A stretch of DNA of 50,271 nt from an uncultured Anaerolineae bacterium (GTDB lineage: Bacteria; Chloroflexota; Anaerolineae; J036; Brachytrichaceae). Position numbers and translations under genes: made by a program. Positions 1 through 8,444 of the stretch are shown piece by piece. Below the pieces are notes generated by a model. That model was not told the DNA's origin and ran no database searches. It saw nothing but the letters and a program-made list of their open reading frames with translations. How positions within the stretch are numbered: position 1 is the first letter of the stretch; every line of letters starts with the position of its first letter. Where the stretch lies: positions 1 through 50,271 of the forward strand of contig CALHLE010000006.1 of the NCBI GenBank assembly GCA_938034415.1, given 5' to 3'.

Positions 1-2541
1 GTTGCAGTTCTGAGTGGTGTTGTAAGCCATGAGCGTGGCTGACACCGCTATCGTCCCGCCGGCGAGGTTCACCCCAAAGCCGCCGGTGTTGCTGGCGACG
101 GTGGTGTGCGTGAGGTAGGCGCCGCCGGCGAGGTTGTAGAGCCCGCTGCCGGCCGCTGCGCTGTTGCCGCTCAGCGTGTTGTTGACGCTCTCCAGCACGC
201 CGGTGTTGTGCGCGCCGCCGCCGTTGCTGGCCGTGTTATTGACCAGCGCGCTGTTGGACAAGTTGGCCGGGCCGGCGTTGTACAGGCCGCCGCCGTCGTT
301 CGCTCCATTGCCGTCGAACGTGCTCGCGCCGACAAACAGATTGGTCGCCGCCGCAGCGTTGTACAGGCCGCCGCCGTTCTGGGTTGCCTGGTTCGCGCCG
401 AAAACGGCCCCGACCACTTGAGCGTTGCCGGCGTTGTAGAGGCCGCCGCCGTTGATCGCGGTGTTGGTCAGCACCTGAGACTGGCCGACGACGACGAACG
501 CGCCGGCAGCGTTATAAATGCCGCCGCCGTCTTGGTCGGCCTGGTTGTCGGCGATCTGGCTGGATTGGATGGACACGTCAGGGCCGGCGTTGTAGATGCC
601 GCCGCCGTTTTCCACGGCGCGGTTGTCGGCGATCTGGCTGGATTGGATGGACACGCCGCTGCCGGTGTTATAGACGCCGCCGTGATTGGGGATGCTGTCG
701 GACAGGGTGCGGTTGAAGCGCACCTCGCTGTTGTGCATCTGCGCGCCGGGTACGCTGTTGTACCAGCCGCCGCCCTGGCCGGCCACGTTGGTCAGCACCT
801 GCGTATCGGTGATCAGCGCGGCGCTGCCGATGCTCTCCACGCCGCCGCCGCCGCTGAAGCCGGAGGCCGGATTGGCCGTAGCCGCGTTGCTGATGACCAG
901 CGAGGCGGTCAGCGTCAGCACATCGCCGCTGAACACGCCGCCGCCGAGCGCTGTCTGGCCGCCCGCTGCGTAGTTGTTGCGCAACGCGCTGGCGGACACA
1001 TCCAGCGTGCCATCGCCGTAGATGCCGCCGCCCTGCGCGCCGCCAACAAAGCTGGGGTCGCCCTGCGCGGTGTTGGTCGAGACGGCGCTGCTCTGCACGC
1101 TGAGCTGGGGTGTGCCCGACGACTTGACGCTGGCGATGCCGCCGCCGGATGCCCGCACGCCGTCGGCGTAGTTGGCCTCCACATTGCTGTTGGCGATCGT
1201 CATGGCTGCATCCACGTTGTAGATGCCGCCGCCAAAGGCCCGCACAGGGGTGGATGGCGAGCGGACGGCGCGGTTGGAGATCACCGCCACGTTTTGCAGG
1301 TTGGCCTGGCCGCTGTTCCACACGCCGCCGCCGGCAACATTGATGTTGACGAACGAATGGGCGACGTTGTAGCCCACCCGCCCGCCGTTGATGTTCAGCG
1401 GCGCGCCCTGCTGGTAGATGCCGCCGCCGCCGCGGGGCGGCAACATCATCGTTGTGCCGGTGATCAGCGCCGCGTTGCTCAGCACATCGGTGTTGTTCAA
1501 GTCCAGCCGTCTGCCGCTCCAGATGCCGCCGCCGCTGGCCGGCTGGTTGAGGAAGGCGCCGGCGGTGTTGCTCAGCACCGTGCCGCCGCTCACCAGCAGG
1601 CCGCGCGCCGTCTGGTTGTAGATGCCGCCGCCGTCGCCGTCGGCGCGGTTGTAGGCCACCGTGCTGGTCAGGATCGTCTTGGGCGCGACGCCGCCCTGCG
1701 TGGCAATCCCGCCGCCGACGCCGTTGGGACCGTTGACGGTGTTGCTCAGCACTTGGCTGTCCTGCAGGGTGAACTGAGTGGTGTTCTCCCAGATGCCGCC
1801 GCCGGCGCGCCCGGCTGCGTTGCTAATCACGCGGCTATTCTGAATCGTGAGCACACCGGCATTCTGATGGCACACCCCGCCGCCATTCTCCGGCATCGTG
1901 TTGTTCTGGACGGTCACGTTATCCAGCGTCAGGTTGCCGCCCGATCGGTTGCGCACGCCGCCGCCGCTGAGGAAGCACGGCTCGCCGCTGCCGGTTTCAC
2001 TGGTTGGGGTTGGGGTGTTGCCGCCTTGAATGGTCAGGTTGCGCAGAACGACAGACGCCGGCTGTGACCCGGGCACCGGGGGCACGATGTCGAAGATGCG
2101 GTCGTTCCACCCCGGCCCGGCCTGCACCGTGACGCCGTTCGGGCCGCCGTCAATCGTCAGTGCGCCTGAGACTGAGTCGGCGCGGATATCCAGGTCGAGG
2201 TATTCGTTATTGTCGTTATTGGGCGGCGTCGGTGTGGTGTTGGTCAGCGTCACTGTGGCTACTGAAGGGTCAAACACGATTACGTCGGGGCCATAGATGC
2301 CGAATCCGACGCAGCCGCCGAAATTAGCATTCGTGTTGGCGGACTGGATCGCGTCGCGCAGGGAGCAGCCTGCACCCGGAGTTGCGTTGAAGAGGTCAAC
2401 GCCGGTGGTAACGGTGATCGTCGCCGCGCTGGCGACGCCGGCGGAGAAGGTTAACGCGCCGGCGGCTGCCAGCAGCGCGGTGAAGAGCCGGCGCGGCGCC
2501 CTCGCGCATATCCGTTGTGCGAATCGAAGAAGATCATGCAT
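1..2541 (-). CDS. Secreted right-handed beta-helix protein with CSLREA domain (3' end outside window)
   Basis: Open for 847 codons and runs off the window at base 1, so the C-terminus is unseen. Residues 1-40 form a signal peptide: an Arg-rich start, a hydrophobic Ala/Leu core, then ending near VASAA. The motif GCSLRDAIQSAN at about residue 60 is the CSLREA motif of secreted repeat proteins. From about residue 170 onward, GGGIYN/GGGIW/GGGVW turns recur every 25-40 residues, separated by short strands such as SSQIADN and SNTA. This is the pattern of a polymorphic-outer-membrane-protein or parallel beta-helix stalk. Start chosen at 2541 because AGGAG lies about 10 nt upstream (2552-2556). It lies 426 bp downstream of the ABC ATPase gene and is separated from it by a terminator. 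Probable role is cell-surface adhesion or a surface layer; the family gives no enzymatic activity. The periodic GGCGGCGGCAT DNA makes long antisense ORFs that are shadows. Confidence 0.85.
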   Translation of the reverse strand, partial: MHDLLRFAQRICARAPRRLFTALLAAAGALTFSAGVASAATITVTTGVDLFNATPGAGCSLRDAIQSANTNANFGGCVGFGIYGPDVIVFDPSVATVTLTNTTPTPPNNDNNEYLDLDIRADSVSGALTIDGGPNGVTVQAGPGWNDRIFDIVPPVPGSQPASVVLRNLTIQGGNTPTPTSETGSGEPCFLSGGGVRNRSGGNLTLDNVTVQNNTMPENGGGVCHQNAGVLTIQNSRVISNAAGRAGGGIWENTTQFTLQDSQVLSNTVNGPNGVGGGIATQGGVAPKTILTSTVAYNRADGDGGGIYNQTARGLLVSGGTVLSNTAGAFLNQPASGGGIWSGRRLDLNNTDVLSNAALITGTTMMLPPRGGGGIYQQGAPLNINGGRVGYNVAHSFVNINVAGGGVWNSGQANLQNVAVISNRAVRSPSTPVRAFGGGIYNVDAAMTIANSNVEANYADGVRASGGGIASVKSSGTPQLSVQSSAVSTNTAQGDPSFVGGAQGGGIYGDGTLDVSASALRNNYAAGGQTALGGGVFSGDVLTLTASLVISNAATANPASGFSGGGGVESIGSAALITDTQVLTNVAGQGGGWYNSVPGAQMHNSEVRFNRTLSDSIPNHGGVYNTGSGVSIQSSQIADNRAVENGGGIYNAGPDVSIQSSQIADNQADQDGGGIYNAAGAFVVVGQSQVLTNTAINGGGLYNAGNAQVVGAVFGANQATQNGGGLYNAAAATNLFVGASTFDGNGANDGGGLYNAGPANLSNSALVNNTASNGGGAHNTGVLESVNNTLSGNSAAAGSGLYNLAGGAYLTHTTVASNTGGFGVNLAGGTIAVSATLMAYNTTQNCN

Positions 2542-2897
2542 CGCTAGATTACTCCTGCGTGCCGCCCGGAATCTGTGGGCGACACTTCACTATGGGCTAA
2601 CACGAGTTCTGAAGAACTGCCGATCGTTCATTGCGGTTGTTGGGTTGTTGAGTTGCTGTGTTGACGATGTCCCCTCCTTTCGTCGGCGGCGACGGCGCAG
2701 CGTTTTTGTCCACCTCCGCCTCCGGTCGGCAAAAGCGCGCTTGGTCATTCCAGCGCGCTCCATTCCGCAGCAACTCTATAAGCAAGCGCGCGGGCTTGGG
2801 CGACGGTCAGCCTACGGAAGGCCTACGATTGCCCGTCGAACGCGCATGGCGTCTGGGAGAGGCTTGCCGCCCGCCGAGGCATGCCCGGACACAGACG
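2542..2897. other. Non-coding spacer upstream of the beta-helix gene
   Basis: No convincing gene in this stretch. Reading towards the beta-helix gene it contains an AAAGGAGGGG stretch near 2678-2687 that is not followed by a well-placed start codon, the palindrome at 2605-2618, and the gene's own ribosome site. A promoter for the beta-helix gene is expected here, but no clear -35/-10 pair was found. The short ORFs present have no recognisable features. Confidence 0.5.
2605..2618. promoter_or_regulatory. Perfect palindrome upstream of the beta-helix gene
   Basis: AGTTCTGAAGAACT is a 6-bp inverted repeat with a 2-nt centre, 64 nt upstream of the start codon at 2541. It could be an operator or part of the 5' leader hairpin. 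No regulator is identified. Half-sites are GTTC...GAAC, the reverse of the Gram-positive LexA order. Confidence 0.3.
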
Positions 2898-2930
2898 AAA
2901 AGAGCGCGCGCCTCTGCCGGAGGCGCGCGC
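2898..2930 (-). terminator. Rho-independent terminator after the ABC ATPase gene
   Basis: Perfect 11-bp stem: arm GCGCGCGCCTC at 2904-2914, loop 2915-2919, and arm GAGGCGCGCGC at 2920-2930. On the minus strand it is followed by TCTTTT (2898-2903). It lies 38 bp past the stop of the ABC ATPase gene and isolates the beta-helix gene from it. Confidence 0.85.
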
Positions 2931-2967
2931 CCGTGACATCACGCCGCTGGGCGGATGTGCGCGTAAT

Positions 2968-4071
2968 CTAGCGAATGGCCTTCTCCGTCTGTTTATCGAA
3001 AATGTGCATGTTGTCGAGGTTGAAGGCCATGCCCATCGTGTTGCCGACGCGAGCCTTGGTGCGCGGGTCCACGCGGGCCAGGAAGGGCTTGTTGTTGGGC
3101 GTCATCAGATAGACGATGACCTCGTTGCCCATCAGCTCGGTGACATCCACCTTCGCCTCGACGATGGCCTGATGGATGCCGGGCGGCGCATACTCTGGGT
3201 CGTGGATGTCTTCGGGGCGGATGCCGAAGATCACCTGCTTGCCGACGTGCGCGCGGTAGGGTTCTGCCTTGTTTTCGGGCACCTTGACGCGGAAGGCGCC
3301 GGTGTCCACGTAGAGGTCGCCGCCGCTGGACGTGAGCGTGGCGTCGAAGAAGTTCATCGAGGGGCTGCCGATGAAGCCGGCGACGAACACGTTGTCGGGG
3401 CGATCGTAAAGCGCCTGCGGCGTGTCAATCTGCTGCAACACGCCGTCCTTCATCACGGCGATGCGCGTGCCCATCGTCATCGCTTCCACCTGGTCGTGCG
3501 TCACGTAGATGAAGGTCGTGCCGAGCTGCATGTGCAACTTGCTGATCTCCGCGCGCGCCTGCACGCGCAACTTGGCGTCCAGGTTCGATAGCGGCTCGTC
3601 CATCAGGAACACGGCCGGGTTGCGCACGATGGCGCGGCCCACGGCCACGCGCTGGCGCTGGCCGCCGGAGAGCTGCTTCGGTTTGCGGTCGAGCAGGGCC
3701 TCGATGCCCAGGCGGCGCGCCGCCTCTTTCACGCGCCGGTCAATCTCCGCCTTCGGCACCCGGCGCAGCTTGAGGCCGAACGCCATGTTGTCGTACACCG
3801 ACATGTGCGGATACAACGCATACGACTGAAAGACCATGGCGATGTCGCGATCCTTGGGCGGCACGTCGTTGACGATGCGGTCGCCGATGTAGATGTTGCC
3901 TTCGGAGACCTCTTCCAAGCCGGCCAACATGCGCAGCGAGGTCGTCTTGCCGCAGCCCGAAGGGCCGACGAAAACGAGAAATTCGCGATCCGCTATGGAG
4001 ATGTTCAAATCGTTCACCGCAATGACGTCCCCAAAGCGTTTAGTCACATGCTCATAAGTCACACTTGCCAT
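2968..4071 (-). CDS. ABC transporter ATP-binding protein, UgpC/MsmX/MalK type
   Basis: A 367-residue ATPase that would energise a carbohydrate or glycerol-phosphate importer. Visible: Walker A GPSGCGKTTSLR at about 38, Q-loop VFQSYALYPH, signature LSGGQRQRVAVGRA, Walker B AVFLMDEPLSNLD, switch His in YVTHDQVEAMTMG, and a C-terminal TOBE-type regulatory domain from about 240. Start set at 4071 (MASVTYEHV) rather than the upstream in-frame ATG at 4137. The chosen start has GGGAGG 8 nt upstream and matches the family N-terminus, while the extra 22 residues would overlap the promoter. No permease or binding-protein gene is adjacent, so it may serve several importers, as MsmX-like shared ATPases do. 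Own promoter at 4109-4137 and terminator at 2898-2930 make it monocistronic. Confidence 0.93.
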   Translation of the reverse strand: MASVTYEHVTKRFGDVIAVNDLNISIADREFLVFVGPSGCGKTTSLRMLAGLEEVSEGNIYIGDRIVNDVPPKDRDIAMVFQSYALYPHMSVYDNMAFGLKLRRVPKAEIDRRVKEAARRLGIEALLDRKPKQLSGGQRQRVAVGRAIVRNPAVFLMDEPLSNLDAKLRVQARAEISKLHMQLGTTFIYVTHDQVEAMTMGTRIAVMKDGVLQQIDTPQALYDRPDNVFVAGFIGSPSMNFFDATLTSSGGDLYVDTGAFRVKVPENKAEPYRAHVGKQVIFGIRPEDIHDPEYAPPGIHQAIVEAKVDVTELMGNEVIVYLMTPNNKPFLARVDPRTKARVGNTMGMAFNLDNMHIFDKQTEKAIR

Positions 4072-4108
4072 GCAGCGATCCTCCCAGGAGCAAAAGCGAT
4101 ACAGCAGG

Positions 4109-4137
4109 ATTGTATACACACCTTCGGCAAGCGTCAA
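4109..4137 (-). promoter_or_regulatory. Sigma-70 type promoter of the ABC ATPase gene
   Basis: On the minus strand TTGACG (4132-4137) and TACAAT (4109-4114) are separated by exactly 17 bp (4115-4131). The predicted start of transcription near 4102 gives a roughly 30-nt leader carrying GGGAGG. The -35 box overlaps the thrB stop codon. Confidence 0.8.
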
Positions 4138-5066
4138 ACAAAGACCTGCGCGCCGGATGAGGCGACGTCGAGCACCCAGTAACGCGCGGGCAATCCGCCG
4201 GCGGTTGCGAACGCCGATTGCATGGCTTGGCCGATCGCGTCGTGATCTTCCCGCGCAAAGGCCAGGATGCCCGGCCCGGCGCCGCTCAAGGTGACGGCCA
4301 GCGCGCCGCGCGCCAGGGCCGCGCGCTTGGCTTCGATGGCGCCGGGGATGGCCGGCAGGCGATACGGCTCATGAATCCGGTCGTCCATCGCCCGCGACAG
4401 TAGCGACGCGTCGCCGTTGCGCAACGCCTCGACCACCAGCATGGCTCGCCCAACGTTGAACACCGCGTCGCTGCGCGAATAGTGCAGCGGAAGCACCGAC
4501 CGCGCGTGCGACGTCATAAAATGAAAGCGCGGCACGCACACCACTACACGGGTGGGCGGCAACGCAACGCGATGCGTGATCACCTCGCCGTCCCGACCGG
4601 CGACGATCACCAGGCCGCCCAGCAGCGCCGGCGCGACGTTGTCGCCGTGTCCCTCAATCTCGAAAGCGCGCTTGAGGATGCGCGCCGACCCGGCCGGGCC
4701 GTGAAAGCCCTGCGGATCGAGCACGGCATGGGCGAAGATCAACCCGGCCAACACGGCAGTCGAGCTGGACCCCAGGCCGCTCCCGCATGGCACCGCGTTG
4801 CGGCATACTATATGGTAAGACTGGCGGCTCGGATCGAACGGGACGAAGGTGGTCAGCTCTTCGATCATCGTGTGTACGACCAGGTGGCTCTTATCGTTAG
4901 GCAGGACGTCTTCGCCTTCCCCATGTGATTCCACCGTGATGCCCGCGCCGTCGCCCTGGTGCAACTCAAACGTATTCCATAAATCGAGCGCCAGGCCCAT
5001 GCAATCGAATCCGGGGCCGAGATTTGCGCTGGTGGCAGGGATGCGGACGGTCAACAGTTTTGTCAT
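4134..5066 (-). CDS. thrB: Homoserine kinase
   Basis: A 310-residue GHMP-family kinase that phosphorylates L-homoserine with ATP to O-phosphohomoserine, the penultimate step of threonine synthesis in the cytosol. The N-terminal motif PATSANLGPGFDCMGLAL and the ATP-binding loop PCGSGLGSSSTAVLAG at about 94 are diagnostic. The C-terminal GHMP motif VTLSGAGPGILAFA is present at about 257. Length is typical of bacterial ThrB. It follows thrC on the same strand with a 68-bp gap, consistent with a thrC-thrB unit that makes threonine from homoserine. No homoserine dehydrogenase is in the window. Confidence 0.95.
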   Translation of the reverse strand: MTKLLTVRIPATSANLGPGFDCMGLALDLWNTFELHQGDGAGITVESHGEGEDVLPNDKSHLVVHTMIEELTTFVPFDPSRQSYHIVCRNAVPCGSGLGSSSTAVLAGLIFAHAVLDPQGFHGPAGSARILKRAFEIEGHGDNVAPALLGGLVIVAGRDGEVITHRVALPPTRVVVCVPRFHFMTSHARSVLPLHYSRSDAVFNVGRAMLVVEALRNGDASLLSRAMDDRIHEPYRLPAIPGAIEAKRAALARGALAVTLSGAGPGILAFAREDHDAIGQAMQSAFATAGGLPARYWVLDVASSGAQVFV

Positions 5067-5134
5067 CGGTCGTCGCCTGCGCTCGCCACTTTCATGAGTC
5101 GCCGAAAAGACAAGCGCGCGAGAGGGCCGGTGTC

Positions 5135-6226
5135 CTAAGCGATCGCTTCAAGCAGCGTCTCGATCCGTGGTTCGATCGTCAGCGGCGCAGGGCTGCCCTT
5201 GATCGCCGTGTCGGGGTCTTTCAAGCCGTGGCCGGTCAGCACACATACGATGCGTTTGCCGCGCGCGTCCAGCCAACCTTCGCGCAGGCCCTTGGCCAGG
5301 CCGGCCAGCCCGGCGGCGGACGACGGCTCGCAAAACACCCCCTCGGTTTTGGCGACCAGGCGATACGCTTCCAGAATCTCGTCGTCGCCCACAGCGGTGA
5401 TGTGACCGTCCGACTCGTCGAGAGCCGCGACCGCTTCGCGCCAGCGGGCGGGGTTGCCGATGCGGATGGCCGTCGCGACCGTCTCGGGGCGTTCCACGAC
5501 CCTGCCCAGCACGATGGGCGCGGCGCCGGCGGCCTGCGCGCCCAGCAAGCGCGGGCGCTTCGACGCCAGGCCATCGCGGAAGTACTCGGCGAAGCCCATC
5601 CAGTAGGAGGTGATGTTGCCGGCGTTGCCGACGGGCAAACACAACCAATCCGGCGCATCGCCGAGGGCGTCGCACACCTCGAAGGCGGCCGTCTTCTGAC
5701 CCTGCAAGCGCGCCGGGTTGATGGAGTTGACCAGGGCAATCGGGGCGCGCTGAGTCGCCTCGCGCACCATGCGCAGGCCGTCATCGAAGTTGCCGTTGAT
5801 CGCGATCACCTGCGCGCCGTAGCTCAGCGCGCCGGCCAGCTTGCCGGCGGCGATCTTGCCATCGGGCACGAGCACCACGCACTTCAGGCCGGCGCGTGCG
5901 GCATACGCGGCGGCGCTAGCAGCGGTGTTGCCGGTGCTAGCGCAGATGACGGCCCTGGCGCCGTCGGCCACCGCCTGCGTCATCGCAGCCGTCATGCCGC
6001 GATCTTTGAACGAGCCGGTAGGGTTGGCAGCCTCGTATTTCAGATATAGCTCAAAACCGCCGCCCAGCGCGCGCGCCAAACGCGGCGCCGGGATGAGCGG
6101 CGTATTGCCCTCCAGCAGCGTAACAGGGGGAACCTCCCTCGTGATCTCAAGTCGAGCGCGATAGTGTTCAATCACACCAGGCCATGCGGTAGCGAGGCGC
6201 GCGCCAGGTGGCGACTGTAGGGCCAT
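5135..6226 (-). CDS. thrC: Threonine synthase
   Basis: A PLP enzyme of 363 residues converting O-phosphohomoserine to threonine and phosphate. The PLP lysine lies in [11 protein letters not shown] at about 70, the phosphate-cup loop is near [19 protein letters not shown], and a conserved region [13 protein letters not shown] lies near the C-terminus. The length fits the short bacterial class that lacks the N-terminal extension of plant-type enzymes. First gene of a minus-strand pair with thrB. The start ATG at 6226 is accepted because the family's N-terminal segment begins soon after it. A gene remnant lies 55 bp upstream. Confidence 0.95.
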   Translation of the reverse strand: MALQSPPGARLATAWPGVIEHYRARLEITREVPPVTLLEGNTPLIPAPRLARALGGGFELYLKYEAANPTGSFKDRGMTAAMTQAVADGARAVICASTGNTAASAAAYAARAGLKCVVLVPDGKIAAGKLAGALSYGAQVIAINGNFDDGLRMVREATQRAPIALVNSINPARLQGQKTAAFEVCDALGDAPDWLCLPVGNAGNITSYWMGFAEYFRDGLASKRPRLLGAQAAGAAPIVLGRVVERPETVATAIRIGNPARWREAVAALDESDGHITAVGDDEILEAYRLVAKTEGVFCEPSSAAGLAGLAKGLREGWLDARGKRIVCVLTGHGLKDPDTAIKGSPAPLTIEPRIETLLEAIA

Positions 6227-6281
6227 AGCGACGCGATTCTAACATTCGCGCCGCTGAGGCGGTTTGACGCTCGACATCCTT

Positions 6282-6428
6282 TCAGCGCAGCGCCTTGCCG
6301 CGGAACGCCTCAACGCGCCGGTAGCCGCGCCGGTTCATGTAGTCCGCGATGCCGGCCGTCACTTCGCCGAACGCGCCCAAGCCGCAATACGCTGTCGCGA
6401 TATTCAGCGTCGTACTTCGATGCAGCAT
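6282..6428 (-). pseudogene. Remnant: C-terminus of a PreA/dihydroorotate-dehydrogenase-like enzyme
   Basis: A 48-codon reading frame ending in YMNRRGYRRVEAFRGKALR and a stop. The pattern TAGIADYMNRRGY..VEAFRGKAL resembles the extreme C-terminus of FMN-dependent PreA or dihydroorotate dehydrogenase family proteins (motif GxxxxMxxKGYxxxxxFRGKAL). Nothing resembling the rest of such an enzyme lies upstream; the Sco-like gene begins there on the other strand. I read this as the tail left after deletion of the rest of the gene, possibly at a recombination junction near 6430-6470. It could instead be a fortuitous ORF. Confidence 0.4.
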
Positions 6429-6470
6429 CCGTCTCAACGCGCGTTCAGCAAAATCTGCGACAGTTGCGGC

Positions 6471-7070
6471 ATGAAGATCGCCCGTCCAGGAGGAGCATTA
6501 GCAGCCGTGCTGCTGCTCGGCGCATGTGCCGCTTTCGCGCCCGCGCCAACACCGGAGCCTACCTTCCCGCCGCGCGCTATTCGCGTTGACTATCCGATCA
6601 CGCCGCCTGACGTGCCCATGTTAGACCAGGACGGACGCCCGACCAAACTGAGCGACTTCCGAGGCCGACCGGTGCTGATTTTCTTCAGCAACATCCACTG
6701 TCGCGAATCCTGTGTGGATGCGCTGCCCCAATTTCAGGCGATTAAGCAGATGCTCGGGCCGCGCAGCGCCGAGTTGACTTTCGTCATGGTGGGCACTGAC
6801 CGCGTGGCCGATGGGCCGAGCGCCCTCAAGCAGCACCTCCGCCGCTACGACCCGACGTTCGTCGGGCTTACGGCCGAGCGCAGCGACATGCGCCAGCTCG
6901 CGCTGCGTTTCGGCATTCACATGTACGAGAACCGCGATGGCGCGCTCGCTCCCCACGCGCCGTTCATCTACGTGCTCGACCGGCAAGGCCGCCTGCTCTA
7001 CTTTGTGCAGGATGGCGTGGCGATACCTGAGATCGTCCGAATTGTGACCCAGCTGCTCGACGAAAGCTGA
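6471..7070 (+). CDS. Sco1/SenC/thioredoxin-fold lipoprotein
   Basis: A 199-residue lipoprotein with lipobox LLGAC at about 20, a short Pro-rich linker, then a thioredoxin-fold Sco domain. Sco proteins deliver copper to, or reduce the cysteines of, the CuA site of cytochrome c oxidase outside the membrane. The two Cys of CRESC (residues 77 and 81) form the CxxxC copper motif, and a conserved His is in APHAPFIYVLD near residue 168. The motif lacks the usual Pro of CPxxC, so it is a divergent paralogue of the gene at 7088. Start set at 6471 (MKIARPGG) because only this start gives a proper signal peptide; a longer frame reaches back to 6264. Convergent with the second Sco gene, with a 17-bp gap. 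Confidence 0.82.
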   Translation: MKIARPGGALAAVLLLGACAAFAPAPTPEPTFPPRAIRVDYPITPPDVPMLDQDGRPTKLSDFRGRPVLIFFSNIHCRESCVDALPQFQAIKQMLGPRSAELTFVMVGTDRVADGPSALKQHLRRYDPTFVGLTAERSDMRQLALRFGIHMYENRDGALAPHAPFIYVLDRQGRLLYFVQDGVAIPEIVRIVTQLLDES

Positions 7071-7087
7071 CGCGGGAGCGCTAAGCG

Positions 7088-7738
7088 TCATGACGATTCG
7101 CGCAACATGGCTTGTGCGTCTTTGGCGATGATCTCGATGGGCGTGCCGAAGGAGTATTTCATCCGCCACTTGCCCTGCGCATCGAGCAGGTAGATGAAGC
7201 TGGTATGAGCTACTAAGTAGCTCTCCGGATTGTTGCTCTGGGACGGTTGCTTCTCGAACACCCCATCGAACTCGTAGATCAGCTTCTTCAGCGTGGCTTC
7301 GTCGCCCGTCAGGCCGATGAACGCCGGATCGAAAGCCGTTACATACCGGCGGATCACCTCCGGCGTGTCGCGTTGAGGATCCACTGAGATAAAGACGAAA
7401 TTGACCTGCTCGCCCGCCTCGCCCAGCGCGCGCTTCACCCGGCGCAGGTCTGCCATGGTCAACGGACACACATCCGGGCAGAAGGTGTAACCAAAGGCGA
7501 TGAGCGTGGGCTTGCCGTGCAGGGCGCTAAGCGGCATCGGTTGATTGTCTTGATTCGTCAGCACAAAGTTGGAAATCGTGCGGTATTGGCTAATAGCAAT
7601 GCCGCCGGGCGTCGGCGTCGGGACTGGGCCGGTGGCCAGTTGCGGCGCGTAGCTGAGCAGCAAACCGAAGATGACGATGGCGGCCATGCCGCCCAGCACG
7701 CCTAGCAACACCTTAAAACCATCGCTCCGGGTATCCAT
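7088..7738 (-). CDS. Sco1/SenC copper chaperone, membrane anchored
   Basis: A 216-residue Sco family protein. One transmembrane segment (about 9-30) anchors it, followed by a short Thr/Pro linker and a thioredoxin fold. The canonical copper ligands are C87 and C91 in TFCPDVCP and H178 in VAHTSFIYLLD. The family metallates the CuA centre of cytochrome c oxidase. Lies 70 bp downstream of the PCu(A)C chaperone gene on the same strand; those two families act together in CuA assembly in other bacteria. A GC hairpin between the two (7768-7801) may reduce read-through. Confidence 0.92.
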   Translation of the reverse strand: MDTRSDGFKVLLGVLGGMAAIVIFGLLLSYAPQLATGPVPTPTPGGIAISQYRTISNFVLTNQDNQPMPLSALHGKPTLIAFGYTFCPDVCPLTMADLRRVKRALGEAGEQVNFVFISVDPQRDTPEVIRRYVTAFDPAFIGLTGDEATLKKLIYEFDGVFEKQPSQSNNPESYLVAHTSFIYLLDAQGKWRMKYSFGTPIEIIAKDAQAMLRESS

Positions 7739-7767
7739 GGCCGATATGTTTGCACGAGAAGATGAGA

Positions 7768-7801
7768 GCGGCGCGGGAAGTCGGTCAACCTCCCGCGCCG
7801 C
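7768..7801 (-). terminator. Probable terminator after the PCu(A)C gene
   Basis: Perfect 11-bp stem: GCGGCGCGGGA at 7768-7778 and TCCCGCGCCGC at 7791-7801, with a 12-nt loop. It sits 8 nt after the PCu(A)C stop. The following minus-strand sequence is pyrimidine-rich (TCTCATCTTCTC) rather than a pure T-run, so termination may be partial. Confidence 0.55.
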
Positions 7802-7808
7802 GATGCGC

Positions 7809-8345
7809 TCAGGGTTCGCGCACGGTCACATCAACGGAGATGGTCTTGCCCGATTGGAAGGCGAGCGTGAGCTGAAATGCGTCGCCGGGCTTCAGCTCGC
7901 GCTTGACGCCCATCAGCATGATGTGATAGCTGGCCGGCCGCAGCTCCACGCTGCCGTTGGCGGGGATTTCCAAGCCGCCGGCGACTTCTTCCATCATCAT
8001 CATGCCATCCTTCTCTCTAGTCTGGTGCACCTGGATCATCTCGGCAACGTCGCCGGATGCCTTGAGCAACTTGTCGGGCGCGCTGCCTTTGTTCTCGATC
8101 GTCATATAGGCGGCGCTGTTCACGCTGCTCATCGCGGCGTCGGTCTTACCCGAACCACCATGACCGCCATGGCTGTGGCCTTCGCCGGCGCCTACCATGC
8201 CCATCGTGGGGCGCGCCCAGGCGTCGCGAACCACAATGTCACTCTGCCCGCCTGTATTTTGGGCAGGCGTGGCCGGCGCGGCGCAGGCGACGAGCATCAA
8301 CCCTGCGACGGCCGCTAGGAGCGTCTTCTTGATCCACATGTTCAT
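7809..8345 (-). CDS. PCu(A)C copper chaperone lipoprotein
   Basis: A 178-residue lipoprotein (lipobox LMLVAC near residue 21) of the PCu(A)C/DUF461 family, which binds Cu(I) outside the membrane and passes it to cytochrome oxidase. After the start of the domain (IVVRDAWARPT) it has a His/Gly-rich insert, GEGHSHGGHGG, at about 54-64. The ligands follow as VHQTREKDGMMMM and YHIMLMGVKRELKPGD, matching the H...M...H-x-M copper site. The His-rich insert and the run of four Met are extra potential copper ligands. Two in-frame starts (8345 and 8339) are possible; the first is used. The neighbouring Sco gene makes CuA assembly the likely job. Confidence 0.9.
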   Translation of the reverse strand: MNMWIKKTLLAAVAGLMLVACAAPATPAQNTGGQSDIVVRDAWARPTMGMVGAGEGHSHGGHGGSGKTDAAMSSVNSAAYMTIENKGSAPDKLLKASGDVAEMIQVHQTREKDGMMMMEEVAGGLEIPANGSVELRPASYHIMLMGVKRELKPGDAFQLTLAFQSGKTISVDVTVREP

Positions 8346-8444
8346 CTTTCCCTTTTCTCAAAGAAGCGCAGCCCGTTTGCGGTGGCAAGCGCGCCAGCCG
8401 GCTGCGCGACGGCCGCGCGCCTGAATGTCGAATACAGTGGTGAA

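Noticed and set aside
106-2067. Plus-strand 653-codon ORF rich in Ala, Val and His
   Set aside because: It is antisense to the beta-helix repeats; the GGCGGCGGCAT periodicity keeps it open and it has no family, no start signal and no export signal.
2605-2618. LexA/SOS box before the beta-helix gene
   Set aside because: Half-sites are in reverse order (GTTC..GAAC) to the Gram-positive box GAAC..GTTC.
4071-4137. Longer N-terminus of the ABC ATPase starting at 4137
   Set aside because: It covers the promoter and leader; the start at 4071 has a strong SD and family-like N-terminus.
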